Part shown: piece after piece, positions 55,270-63,678 of the stretch
Layout: every line of letters begins with the position of its first letter
How positions within the stretch are numbered: position 1 is the stretch's first letter
Source of the DNA: Phocoenobacter uteri
Lineage (GTDB): Bacteria > Pseudomonadota > Gammaproteobacteria > Enterobacterales > Pasteurellaceae
Direction: 5' to 3'
Assembly (NCBI RefSeq): GCF_900454895.1
Contig: NZ_UGTA01000001.1
Location: 1,612,001 to 1,676,000 of the forward strand
Length of the DNA stretch: 64,000 nt
Position numbers and translations under genes: made by a program
The notes under the pieces: model-generated
What the model saw: only the letters and a program-made list of their open reading frames with translations
Databases searched by the model: none
Told to the model about the DNA's origin: nothing

Positions 55270-55548
55270 GGAAAGAATTTATCAGTATGTGGTTAAAAAA
55301 TTCAAGCCTTAGAGATTTTAAAAGAAATGAAAAACTATATAAAGCATAGAGAATACATTTTTTCTAGTACAATCAATCCAGCTAAAGCAATGATCAATTA
55401 AACGGTAAATGATACGATTAAGTATATCAATAACAGCTACTTCAAAAGCATTTTAACTGCTCACGGCTTGCAAAGTATTAAAAGCACTTATTTACATTAT
55501 TATAAAAATTTCGAGCCACACTTGTTTGTCAAACATTACAGACAATAA
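55270..55548 (+). pseudogene. C-terminal remnant of a P4-type tyrosine integrase
   Basis: From 55306 the frame reads ALEILKEMKNYIKHREYIFS ... PAKAMIN, then a TAA stop (55402 area, possibly CAA to TAA), then TVNDTIKYINNSYFK ... LTAHGLQSIKST ... and a final stop at 55546-55548. This follows the pattern of P4-family integrase C-termini (HREYVFP ... SHGLRAIAST), with the catalytic HxxR arginine apparently changed to Gln and the nucleophile region eroded. The 5' part is shifted or missing. It lies about 170 bp past the ssrA 3' end, as expected for an island integrated at tmRNA that has since decayed. The interval 55095-55270 shows no gene. Confidence 0.65.
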
Positions 55549-55625
55549 AGCATACAAGAAGACGAATGTAGGAAATCCTAAATATTAAGTAATAGAGCGG
55601 TTTATTCTGCCTTTTTGTTTTCTAG

Positions 55626-56009
55626 TTATAAGAGCCAAACAAAAAATAAAATTATACCGATAAGCACGCAAAGCCCTAACAGTGCATCTTGCCAAGTTCC
55701 CTCTTCTTCATTATTTTTATTATCTGCAGCTAATGGGGTGCTTTTTAATTCTCCAGTTCTTTTCATCTCATCAATGCGGGACTGTGTAAGACTCGCCGCA
55801 GGGCTTAAAGAAGCTGTTGTTTTCATCTTAGCTTGTAGTTCTTCACATTTTTTTGTAATTCTGTTGACTTTTTCAAATTCTCGATCTAATTCTGCTTGCT
55901 CTCTTTCTTCTCGCTCTTTTATTCTTTTTTCCAGTTCCTTGTCAGGTTTGCAAAATATTTTGTGAATAACTAAACCCGCTATTATTTTTGATGTTGTACT
56001 CTCTAACAT
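55626..56009 (-). CDS. small coiled-coil membrane protein of unknown function
   Basis: The 127-residue protein has a short hydrophobic N-terminus (IAGLVIHKIFC), a highly charged coiled coil (about 22-65: KELEKRIKEREEREQAELDR), and a C-terminal membrane helix (ALLGLCVLIGIILFFVWLL). AAGGGG precedes the ATG. I recognise no family. Its position between the integrase remnant at ssrA and the S10 operon suggests leftover island cargo. The 340 bp upstream (56010-56348) contain an uptake-signal core and the rpsQ terminator but no gene. Confidence 0.65.
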   Translation of the reverse strand: MLESTTSKIIAGLVIHKIFCKPDKELEKRIKEREEREQAELDREFEKVNRITKKCEELQAKMKTTASLSPAASLTQSRIDEMKRTGELKSTPLAADNKNNEEEGTWQDALLGLCVLIGIILFFVWLL

Positions 56010-56295
56010 AAAAGCCCCTTTATTCTTATCATCATTCCATTATATCAAATACCCCAAAAACCAAATAATTTATTTAATCATCTGGATTTACTTATTTATG
56101 CCACTTTTTTAACAATATGGTTCGAATATTAAAAAAAATAAGCAAATGATCGAAGGAAAAGAACGGCTATTTTATAAATAAATTAGGATTGAATAGTAAA
56201 TATACCAAGCCATATAAAAATATTTTAAAAAAACAATAATAGAAAGGAAAGTGAAAAACCATAAGCGGTCAGATTTTTTAAAGATTTTGCAAAAA

Positions 56296-56330
56296 TAAAA
56301 AAAGACCTAACACAAGTGCTAGGTCTTCTT
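56296..56330 (-). terminator. terminator after rpsQ (S10 operon end)
   Basis: Stem AAGACCTA / TAGGTCTT followed by a T-run on the minus strand. It ends the ribosomal operon here. Confidence 0.85.
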
Positions 56331-56348
56331 ATTCTTCGTAGTTAGAAA

Positions 56349-56609
56349 TTAGTCAACAATAACTGCTTTCTCTACTACACGAACTAAAGTCCAAGATTTA
56401 GTTTTAGAAAGTGGACGACACTCTTTAATTTCTACTAAATCACCAACTTTTGCTTCGTTGTTTTCATCATGTACGTGAAGTTTTGTAGTACGACGCATAA
56501 ACTTACCATATAATGGATGTTTTACGGTACGTTCAATAGCAACTGTGAATGATTTATTCATTTTGTCACTAACTACTTTACCTTGTACTGTACGAATTTT
56601 ATCAGTCAT
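56349..56609 (-). CDS. rpsQ: 30S ribosomal protein S17
   Basis: The 86-residue OB-fold 16S rRNA-binding protein has VSDKMNKSFTVAIERTVKHP and YGKFMRRTTKLHVHDENN. Last gene of the S10 operon, overlapping the rpmC stop by one base. In E. coli and relatives rplN and the spc operon normally follow; here a terminator and unrelated DNA follow instead. Confidence 0.98.
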   Translation of the reverse strand: MTDKIRTVQGKVVSDKMNKSFTVAIERTVKHPLYGKFMRRTTKLHVHDENNEAKVGDLVEIKECRPLSKTKSWTLVRVVEKAVIVD

Positions 56610-56800
56610 TACTCACCCGCCTTTTCAGTCAATACAGTTTTTACTTGTGCAATACTACGACGTACTTGCTTTAACTGATGGGTTTGTTGAAGCTGACCGG
56701 TGGCTGCTTGCATACGCAACTTGAATTGCTCACCTAACAAGTTAACCAATTCAGCATTCAGCTCTTCAACACTTTTACTACGGAGTTCTTGAGCTTTCAT
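56609..56800 (-). CDS. rpmC: 50S ribosomal protein L29
   Basis: The 63-residue two-helix protein (MKAQELRSKSVEELNAELVN) sits near the peptide exit tunnel. It overlaps the rplP stop by one base (translational coupling). Confidence 0.98.
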   Translation of the reverse strand: MKAQELRSKSVEELNAELVNLLGEQFKLRMQAATGQLQQTHQLKQVRRSIAQVKTVLTEKAGE

Positions 56801-57210
56801 TACATCACCGTCTTAGTTACAAATGTGGTTTTCACTGGAAGTTTAGCTGCCGCTAACGCAAATGCGTGACGAGCAACTTCTTCTGGAACACCATCCATTT
56901 CATATAATACTTTACCCGGTTGGATTAAGGCTACCCAGTACTCTACGTTACCTTTACCTTTACCCATACGGACCTCTAATGGTTTTTCAGTAATTGGTTT
57001 ATCTGGGAATACACGAATCCAGATTTTACCTTGACGTTTAACCGCACGAGTCATTGCACGACGTGCTGCCTCGATTTGACGCGCTGTTAAACGACCACGG
57101 CCAACTGCTTTTAAACCATAAGTACCGAAGCTTACATCAGTACCAGCCGCTAGTCCACGGTTACGACCTTTGTGAACTTTACGGAATTTTGTGCGTTTTG
57201 GTTGTAACAT
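56800..57210 (-). CDS. rplP: 50S ribosomal protein L16
   Basis: The 136-residue protein begins MLQPKRTKFRKVHKGRNRG and contains GKGKGNVEYWVA. It binds 23S rRNA near the A site. Length as in E. coli. In the S10 operon, 12 bp after rpsC. Confidence 0.98.
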   Translation of the reverse strand: MLQPKRTKFRKVHKGRNRGLAAGTDVSFGTYGLKAVGRGRLTARQIEAARRAMTRAVKRQGKIWIRVFPDKPITEKPLEVRMGKGKGNVEYWVALIQPGKVLYEMDGVPEEVARHAFALAAAKLPVKTTFVTKTVM

Positions 57211-57222
57211 TCAGTGATCTCC

Positions 57223-57930
57223 TTATTTACGACCTTTGCGAGAACCCTTGCGAGGTTTCTGCTTTTCAGGTTGTTTTTCTGATTCCATCACTGCAGCCAT
57301 TCCACCAAGAACTTCACCTTTAAAGATCCACACTTTAACACCGATAATACCGTATGTTGTGAGAGCTTCTGCAGTGTTGTAATCGATATCTGCACGAAGT
57401 GTATGTAGAGGCACACGGCCTTCACGATACCACTCTGAACGTGCGATTTCTGCACCACCTAAACGACCACTTACTTCAACTTTGATACCTTTAGCACCTA
57501 AACGCATTGCGTTTTGTACCGCACGTTTCATCGCACGACGGAACATTACACGACGTTCTAGTTGAGAAGCAATGCCATCTGCAACTAATTTTGCATCTAG
57601 CTCTGGTTTTTTCACTTCAGCGATATTGATTTGAGCTGGAACACCTGCGATTTTCGCAACTGCGTTTCTCAATTTTTCAACATCTTCGCCTTTCTTACCG
57701 ATAACGATACCTGGACGAGCTGTGTGAATAGTTACACGAATGCTTTTAGCTGGACGCTCAATAGTGATGCGTGAAACTGAAGCATTTGCTAACTCTTTGT
57801 TTAAAAATTGACGGACTTTGAAATCGCCTTCTAAATTATCAGCGAAATCTTGTGTATTCGCGAACCAAGTAGAGTTCCAAGGCTTAATAATGCCTAGGCG
57901 AATACCATTTGGATGTACTTTTTGACCCAT
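57223..57930 (-). CDS. rpsC: 30S ribosomal protein S3
   Basis: The 235-residue protein has a KH domain (IVIGKKGEDVEKLRNAVAKI) and the S3 C-terminal domain (GRLGGAEIARSEWYREGRVP). It lies at the mRNA entry channel and contributes to helicase activity. The C-terminal tail is basic (EKQKPRKGSRKGRK). Confidence 0.98.
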   Translation of the reverse strand: MGQKVHPNGIRLGIIKPWNSTWFANTQDFADNLEGDFKVRQFLNKELANASVSRITIERPAKSIRVTIHTARPGIVIGKKGEDVEKLRNAVAKIAGVPAQINIAEVKKPELDAKLVADGIASQLERRVMFRRAMKRAVQNAMRLGAKGIKVEVSGRLGGAEIARSEWYREGRVPLHTLRADIDYNTAEALTTYGIIGVKVWIFKGEVLGGMAAVMESEKQPEKQKPRKGSRKGRK

Positions 57931-57947
57931 TGCTATTCTCCTACTGA

Positions 57948-58280
57948 TTAACGATCTGACACAACCACAGTGATGTGGCTAGTACGTTTTAAAATACGAT
58001 CTGCACGACCTTTTGCACGTGGCATTACACGTTTCATGCTAGGACCTTCATCTACAAAAATCTTCGCAACTTTTAGATCGTCTACATCTGCACCGTCATT
58101 ATGCTCTGCATTCGCAATAGCAGATTCTAAAACTTTTTTCACTAAATCTGACGCTTTTTTATTAGTGTAAGTTAAAATCTCTAACGCTTGTGCAACGCTT
58201 TTACCGCGAATTAAATCAGCAACTAAGCGAGCTTTTTGTGCAGAAGTACGAGCGTAACGATGTTTTGCTATTGTTTCCAT
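57948..58280 (-). CDS. rplV: 50S ribosomal protein L22
   Basis: The 110-residue protein (YARTSAQKARLVADLIRGK; PRAKGRADRILKRTSHITVV) has a beta-hairpin that lines the exit tunnel near the macrolide site. In the S10 operon between rpsS and rpsC. Confidence 0.98.
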   Translation of the reverse strand: METIAKHRYARTSAQKARLVADLIRGKSVAQALEILTYTNKKASDLVKKVLESAIANAEHNDGADVDDLKVAKIFVDEGPSMKRVMPRAKGRADRILKRTSHITVVVSDR

Positions 58281-58290
58281 CTTCTACCTC

Positions 58291-58566
58291 TTATTTCTTA
58301 GCTTTCTTATCTGCGACGTGACCGCGATATGTACGAGTCGGTGCAAATTCACCTAGTTTATGACCGATCATTTCATCGGAAATAAACACAGGAACATGCT
58401 GACGACCATTATGGACTGCGATGGTCAATCCGATCATTTGTGGAATGATCATTGAACGACGGGACCAAGTTTTGATTGGTTTTTTATCCCCGCTTTCCAC
58501 CGCCTTCTCTACCTTCTTCAACAAGTGTAGGTCAAGGAAAGGACCCTTCTTGAGAGAACGTGGCAT
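58291..58566 (-). CDS. rpsS: 30S ribosomal protein S19
   Basis: The 91-residue protein (MPRSLKKGPFLDLHLLKKVE; HKLGEFAPTRTYRGH) lies in the 30S head, contacting S13 and the A-site tRNA. Length typical. Confidence 0.98.
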   Translation of the reverse strand: MPRSLKKGPFLDLHLLKKVEKAVESGDKKPIKTWSRRSMIIPQMIGLTIAVHNGRQHVPVFISDEMIGHKLGEFAPTRTYRGHVADKKAKK

Positions 58567-58597
58567 GGCTTACCTCTTTATTTAATTTAAAAAAATA

Positions 58598-59419
58598 TTA
58601 CTTGCCACGACGACGTACGATATATTTATCTGTACGTTTGTTGTGACGAGTTTTCTTACCTTTGGTCTGAACGCCCCAAGGAGTAACTGGGTGTTTACCG
58701 AAGTTACGACCTTCACCACCACCGTGTGGGTGATCAACAGGGTTCATTGCGGTACCACGAACTGTTGGACGAATACCTCTCCAACGGCTTGCACCAGCTT
58801 TACCAAGGACGCGAAGCATATGCTCTGAGTTACCTACTTCACCGATAGTCGCAGAACACTCAGCTAATACTTTACGCATTTCACCTGAGCGAAGACGTAA
58901 AGTTACATAATTACCTTCACGAGCAATAATTTGTACGTAAGCACCAGCAGAACGAGCAATTTGACCACCTTTACCAGGTTTTAATTCTACGTTATGAACT
59001 GTTGTACCTACTGGGATATTACGCATAGGTAATGCATTACCAGCTTTAATTGGCGCTGAAACACCTGCTTGAACTTGATCACCAGCAGAAAGACCTTTTG
59101 GTGCTAAGATATAACGGCGTTCACCATCTTTATAAAGTACTAATGCGATATTCGCAGAACGATTTGGATCGTATTCTAAACGCTCAACTGTACCTACGAT
59201 ATCAAGTTTGTTACGTTTAAAGTCAATAATACGATAGTGTTGTTTATGTCCACCACCGATGTGACGAGTAGTAATACGACCAAAATTGTTACGACCACCA
59301 GTTTTAGATTTAGTATCTAAAAGAGGTGCATAAGGTTTACCCTTATGAAGCTCTGCGTTAACAATTTTAACTACGTGACGACGACCAGCGGAGGTCGGCT
59401 TACATTTTACTATAGCCAT
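58598..59419 (-). CDS. rplB: 50S ribosomal protein L2
   Basis: The 273-residue protein (MAIVKCKPTSAGRRHVVKIV; VDHPHGGGEGRNFGKHPVTP) contains the conserved His-rich loop near the peptidyl-transferase centre. The C-terminus is basic (TRHNKRTDKYIVRRRGK). Confidence 0.98.
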   Translation of the reverse strand: MAIVKCKPTSAGRRHVVKIVNAELHKGKPYAPLLDTKSKTGGRNNFGRITTRHIGGGHKQHYRIIDFKRNKLDIVGTVERLEYDPNRSANIALVLYKDGERRYILAPKGLSAGDQVQAGVSAPIKAGNALPMRNIPVGTTVHNVELKPGKGGQIARSAGAYVQIIAREGNYVTLRLRSGEMRKVLAECSATIGEVGNSEHMLRVLGKAGASRWRGIRPTVRGTAMNPVDHPHGGGEGRNFGKHPVTPWGVQTKGKKTRHNKRTDKYIVRRRGK

Positions 59420-59439
59420 AATATTTTATTCCTCCGTTA

Positions 59440-59742
59440 TTACTCTGCACTACCTGCGAAGTCCAATTCTTGGCCTTCTTCAAGTGTTACATAAGCTTTT
59501 TTCCAGTCACTACGACGACCCATTTTAACACCACGGCGTTTAGTTTTACCTTTAACTACCAAAGTGCTTACAGAAGCTACTTTAACTTCAAAAAGTTGTT
59601 CAACCGCATTTGCAATTTCTACTTTATTAGCATCTAATGCAACTTTGAATACGATTGTGTTCGCTTTTTCTGCGTTGTTTGTCGCTTTTTCAGAGATATG
59701 TGGTGCTCTAAGCACTTTTAGCAAACGTTCTTCTTGCATCAT
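59440..59742 (-). CDS. rplW: 50S ribosomal protein L23
   Basis: The 100-residue protein is the docking point for trigger factor and SRP at the tunnel exit. The first ATG (MMQEERLLKVLRAPHISEKA) aligns with E. coli MIREERLLKV, so the start at 59742 is preferred over the second Met. It overlaps the rplD stop in an ATGA arrangement. Confidence 0.98.
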   Translation of the reverse strand: MMQEERLLKVLRAPHISEKATNNAEKANTIVFKVALDANKVEIANAVEQLFEVKVASVSTLVVKGKTKRRGVKMGRRSDWKKAYVTLEEGQELDFAGSAE

Positions 59743-60344
59743 GCTAACATCTCCTCAATTTGCTTAACAGCATCAGTAGTGATAACTACTTTTTCAAAAG
59801 CAATTAAACTTACTGGATCGATACCTTGTGCATCACGAACGTCAACTTTATATAAGTTACGAGCAGCTAAGAATAAATTCTCGCTTACTTCTGCTGTGAT
59901 GATTAAAGCATCATCTAATGCCATTTCTTTTAATTTTTGTACTAAAACTTTTGTTTTAGGCGCATCAACATCAAATTTATCAACAACTACTAAACGTTCT
60001 TGACGAACTAATTCAGAAAGAATGCTTTTGATTGCACCACGGTACATTTTTTTGTTTACTTTTTGGCTATGGTCTTGTGGTTTAGCTGCGAAAGTAACGC
60101 CACCAGAACGCCAGATTGGCGACTTAACATTACCTGCACGAGCACGACCAGTACCCTTTTGACGCCAAGGTTTTTTACCTGAACCAGACACTTCAGCACG
60201 AGTTTTTTGTGCGCGAGTTCCTTGACGAGCACCTGCTGCATATGCAACAACTACTTGATGAACTAACGCTTCGTTAAACTCACGTCCGAAGGTAGTTTCA
60301 GAAACAGTCAATGCAGTTCCTGCATCTTTAGTTACTAATTCCAT
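59739..60344 (-). CDS. rplD: 50S ribosomal protein L4
   Basis: The 201-residue protein has the extended loop GARQGTRAQKTRAEVSGSGK and GTGRARAGNVKSPIWRSGG, which lines the tunnel. In E. coli L4 also represses its own S10 operon through the mRNA leader. A leader-like region is present upstream of rpsJ here. Confidence 0.98.
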   Translation of the reverse strand: MELVTKDAGTALTVSETTFGREFNEALVHQVVVAYAAGARQGTRAQKTRAEVSGSGKKPWRQKGTGRARAGNVKSPIWRSGGVTFAAKPQDHSQKVNKKMYRGAIKSILSELVRQERLVVVDKFDVDAPKTKVLVQKLKEMALDDALIITAEVSENLFLAARNLYKVDVRDAQGIDPVSLIAFEKVVITTDAVKQIEEMLA

Positions 60345-60359
60345 CTCTATCTCCTAGAC

Positions 60360-60992
60360 TTATGCTTTAACAGCTGGTTTAACAATAACATTACCATTGA
60401 TAGCACCAGGAACAGACCCTTTTACTAATAGTAAGTTACGTTCAGCATCAACACGAACAACTTCAAGTGATTGAACAGTTACACGTTCAGCACCTAAGTG
60501 TCCAGCCATTTTTTTACCTTTAAACACACGACCTGGAGTTTGGCATTGACCAATAGATCCAAGAACACGATGTGATAAAGAGTTACCGTGAGTAGCATCT
60601 TGAGTACGGAAGTTCCAGCGTTTAACACCGCCAGCGAATCCTTTACCTTTTGATGTACCAGTAACATCTACTTTTTGAACATCATTTAAGATGTCCACTT
60701 TGATTTCTTGACCTAAAGTGAACTCTTGAGTTTCACCTTCAGTACGAAATTCCCATAAACCGCGACCAGCTTCAACACCTGCTTTTACGAAATGACCAGC
60801 TTCTGGCTTAGTTACACGACTAGCTTTTTTAGTACCAGTTGTAACTTGAATTGCACAGTAGCCGTCTGTTTCAAGGGTTTTAACCTGAGTAACACGGTTG
60901 GCTTCGATTTCGATAACTGTAACTGGTACTGAAACGCCATCTTCATTGAAGATACGAGTCATACCAACTTTACGACCGATTAAACCAATCAT
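60360..60992 (-). CDS. rplC: 50S ribosomal protein L3
   Basis: The 210-residue protein starts MIGLIGRKVGMTRIFNEDGV and contains VTGTSKGKGFAGGVKRWNF and the central GNSLSHRVLGSIGQCQTPGR loop. That loop carries the glutamine normally methylated by PrmB and reaches toward the peptidyl-transferase centre. Confidence 0.98.
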   Translation of the reverse strand: MIGLIGRKVGMTRIFNEDGVSVPVTVIEIEANRVTQVKTLETDGYCAIQVTTGTKKASRVTKPEAGHFVKAGVEAGRGLWEFRTEGETQEFTLGQEIKVDILNDVQKVDVTGTSKGKGFAGGVKRWNFRTQDATHGNSLSHRVLGSIGQCQTPGRVFKGKKMAGHLGAERVTVQSLEVVRVDAERNLLLVKGSVPGAINGNVIVKPAVKA

Positions 60993-61018
60993 TGTAATAA
61001 CCTCTTTAAATTTCCCAA

Positions 61019-61330
61019 TTAACCTAGACTGATCTGTACATCAACGCCAGCAGCTAGATCTAAACGCATTAGTGCATCAACAGTTTTTTCTGTTGGTTCA
61101 ACAATATCAACCAAACGTTTGTGAGTACGGATTTCATATTGGTCACGCGCATCTTTGTTTACGTGAGGAGAAATCAATACTGTAAAACGCTCTTTACGAG
61201 TTGGTAAAGGAATTGGACCACGAACTTGTGCACCAGTACGTTTAGCCGTTTCTACGATCTCCGCTGTTGATTGATCAATTAAACGATGATCAAATGCTTT
61301 CAAGCGGATACGGATTCTTTGGTTCTGCAT
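61019..61330 (-). CDS. rpsJ: 30S ribosomal protein S10
   Basis: The 103-residue protein ([40 protein letters not shown]) is also NusE in antitermination complexes. First gene of the S10 operon. Confidence 0.98.
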
Positions 61331-61450
61331 TAGACCAGAGCTCCATTATAAATTTAGCTAATAAAAAACCGAACTACCAACTTGGATTATTTTAAATAGT
61401 CCAAGGGAGCACGATTAACCTTTTGTAGTTTCCAAATCGGAAACATTTTA
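61331..61450 (-). promoter_or_regulatory. putative S10 operon leader
   Basis: Upstream of rpsJ the minus strand can form a stem CTTGGACTATTT / ATAATCCAAG, followed by GTTCGGTTTTTT, which resembles an attenuator before the rpsJ ribosome-binding site (ATGGAGCTC). In gamma-proteobacteria L4 controls this operon through such a leader. The exact fold was not computed. The rest of the gap to 61581 shows no gene. Confidence 0.4.
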
Positions 61451-61581
61451 TTCATTACAAAATCTGTAATGACACTTGATAAATGATTACACCAAGTGAC
61501 TTAACTCAGTAAGTTTGCTAATAATACGCCATTTTAAGAATAAAAGCAAGTATTAAATATAAACAATTTGATAATAAACCA

Positions 61582-62052
61582 TTAGGGATTTAATCTTAAT
61601 AATTTAGTATGTAATCGATTAAAAGTATCGGCAAACATCTTCTTATCTCTATCAGAAAAAGGCTTTTGTTTACCCATTTGAGATGGTTCAAGCACACCAG
61701 TACTCCGCATCATATCCATAAAATCTCGCATACCTAAATTCTGTTTAATATTATCCTTATTATACTCTATTCCTTTAAAGTTAATTACCGCCACGCCTTT
61801 GTCAATCAGATCATTAGCTAGCGGAATATCACTGGTTATCGCTAAATCATTTTTTTCAACCACTTCCACAATATAGTTATCCGCAATATCAAAACCCTTT
61901 TCAACCACTTTAATGGTAATAAAAGGTGAACGTGGTAAATTGATAAAACTATTACTCACAAATATTGCAGTCGTTTTGGTTCGCATTACCGATTTACAAA
62001 TAAAATCTCGTAATGTTTTTGGACAAGCGTCAGCATCTATATAAATTTTCAT
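61582..62052 (-). CDS. UPF0178 (YaiI/YqxD) family protein
   Basis: The 156-residue protein starts MKIYIDADACPKTLRDFICK and contains AITSDIPLANDLIDKGV, NFKGIEYNKDNI, MRSTGVLE and SDRDKKMFADTFNRLH, all typical of UPF0178. The N-terminal Asp cluster and DIPLA motif resemble a PIN/NYN-like nuclease fold, but no activity is established. Confidence 0.93.
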   Translation of the reverse strand: MKIYIDADACPKTLRDFICKSVMRTKTTAIFVSNSFINLPRSPFITIKVVEKGFDIADNYIVEVVEKNDLAITSDIPLANDLIDKGVAVINFKGIEYNKDNIKQNLGMRDFMDMMRSTGVLEPSQMGKQKPFSDRDKKMFADTFNRLHTKLLRLNP

Positions 62053-62093
62053 TATTTTCTCTTACTTTTCAAAATCGCGTATATCTTAACAAA

Positions 62094-62135
62094 AAATAGG
62101 ATAGATACCTAAAACAGTACCTATCCTATAAAATT
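62094..62135 (-). terminator. terminator after the UhpC-like gene
   Basis: Arms ATAGGATAG / CTATCCTAT flanked by A/T runs, just past the transporter stop. Confidence 0.75.
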
Positions 62136-62152
62136 TATTAACTAAAACTAAT

Positions 62153-63481
62153 TTAACTTGCTAAATGTTTATTGCGGCTACGCTGTAAAATATACACCAG
62201 CACTAATAACGACGCACACACCACTGAAATGACAAATAATGTCCCGAAAAAGCCATTCCATTTAAAGTGTTCAATAATTAAAGAAAGAGGCAAACCAGCA
62301 ATAGAAGCACCAATATACGCAAATAAACTTACAAAGCCCGTTGAAGCACCTGCTGCATTTTTGTGTGAGTTTTCCGCAGCTGCCATTGCGATCAAGAATT
62401 GTGGTCCGAAAATAAAGAAGCCCATAAAGAAGAATAAGGCTGACATGATATAACCGTTATGAGTTGGTAATAACCACATAGAAGAGGCAACAGCAATAAT
62501 GCCCACTACATAAATAATATTCATTTGGGTTCTATTACCTTTGAAGAATTTATCGGATCCCCAACCAGCAAATAACGCACCAATAAATCCGCCAACTTCA
62601 AAGAAAGAGACACTCGCATTGGCTTGTAGAATATCATAACCACGCGTTTCTATGAGGTAAAGGTTACCCCAATCATTGATCCCTGTGCGTACGATATACA
62701 CTAAGCAATAAGATAATGCCAATGCCCAGATAATTTTATTTTTAAAGACATAGCTTTTCAAAATTTCCCACGTAGAAAGTCCAATACCCTCACTTTCGTG
62801 TTCTTTCTCTGCTTCATCGCCACGCCATTCACCCACTGTTGGTAATCCCATTGATCTTGGACGGTCACGCAAAAACACGCACAATCCTAATCCAACCACA
62901 ATCGCGATAATTCCCGGAATAATCATTCCATAACGCCAGCCCCAATAAAGGGTTACCGTACCTGCAATAAGTGGAATAATTGCACCACCCAGATTATGGG
63001 ACGTATTCCAAATCGCCCACCATAAACCACGTTCATTACGAGAATACCACGTATTTAAAATCTTCGCACAAGGTGGCCAGCCCCAGCCTTGGAAGAACGC
63101 ATTGATCATCCATAGAGTAATAAACATAAAGACAGAGGAACTCAATCCAAATAGGATATTTACAACCCCTGTAATCATCAACCCAATTCCCATAAAATAG
63201 CGAGGATTTGAGCGATCACCAATAACACCAGACAGGAATTTAGACGCACCATAGGTAAGATAAAATACCGTTCCCATCATACCAATATCTGCTTTTTCTA
63301 ACCCTAAATCCGTTAGCATTGCAGGCATAACAAAGTTGAATCCTTTGCGAGTAAAATAGAAAACAGCATAACCAATATAGCTCACTATCATTAACTGTAA
63401 ACGGTAGAAGCGATAAGTTTGATCGATTTCTTCCTGTGATTTTGTTACAGGCAAATCTGGATCTTCTCTAAAAATAGCCAT
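62153..63481 (-). CDS. organophosphate:phosphate antiporter family protein, UhpC-like
   Basis: The 442-residue MFS protein has 12 membrane helices. Long stretches match E. coli UhpC as I recall it (GYAVFYFTRKGFN; WMINAFFQGWGWPPCAKILN; GLPTVGEWRGD; NDWGNLYLIETRGYD; GWGSDKFFKGNRTQMN). UhpC is the membrane sensor for glucose 6-phosphate that works with UhpB/UhpA, but no uhpAB lies nearby. The protein may therefore act as a transporter of a sugar phosphate or related compound. A consensus CRP site lies about 70 bp upstream. deoR is divergent. Confidence 0.85.
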   Translation of the reverse strand: MAIFREDPDLPVTKSQEEIDQTYRFYRLQLMIVSYIGYAVFYFTRKGFNFVMPAMLTDLGLEKADIGMMGTVFYLTYGASKFLSGVIGDRSNPRYFMGIGLMITGVVNILFGLSSSVFMFITLWMINAFFQGWGWPPCAKILNTWYSRNERGLWWAIWNTSHNLGGAIIPLIAGTVTLYWGWRYGMIIPGIIAIVVGLGLCVFLRDRPRSMGLPTVGEWRGDEAEKEHESEGIGLSTWEILKSYVFKNKIIWALALSYCLVYIVRTGINDWGNLYLIETRGYDILQANASVSFFEVGGFIGALFAGWGSDKFFKGNRTQMNIIYVVGIIAVASSMWLLPTHNGYIMSALFFFMGFFIFGPQFLIAMAAAENSHKNAAGASTGFVSLFAYIGASIAGLPLSLIIEHFKWNGFFGTLFVISVVCASLLVLVYILQRSRNKHLAS

Positions 63482-63550
63482 AGATTTCTCCTTAAATTTA
63501 TTGCGTGATTAAATTAACCTCTTCAAGTATAAAAGATAATCACCTTTAAA

Positions 63551-63570
63551 AATGTGATTCTTATCACATT
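63551..63570. promoter_or_regulatory. CRP binding site
   Basis: AATGTGATTCTTATCACATT carries a perfect TGTGA-N6-TCACA core and full outer symmetry. It lies in the gap between the divergent UhpC-like and deoR genes, about 70 bp from the former and 110 bp from the latter. Confidence 0.88.
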
Positions 63571-63678
63571 TCTGATCATTTATTTCACAAAAACAAGCTA
63601 AGCAACCGATTTCTATTTTCAATTTTTCGCAATTTATAAGATAATGATTTTAGTGTATAAAGTATTAAGGTTTATATA

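Noticed and set aside
55615..55965. 116-codon plus-strand open frame
   Set aside because: It is the reverse of the 55626-56009 gene, is very Ser/Phe-rich, and has no start signals.
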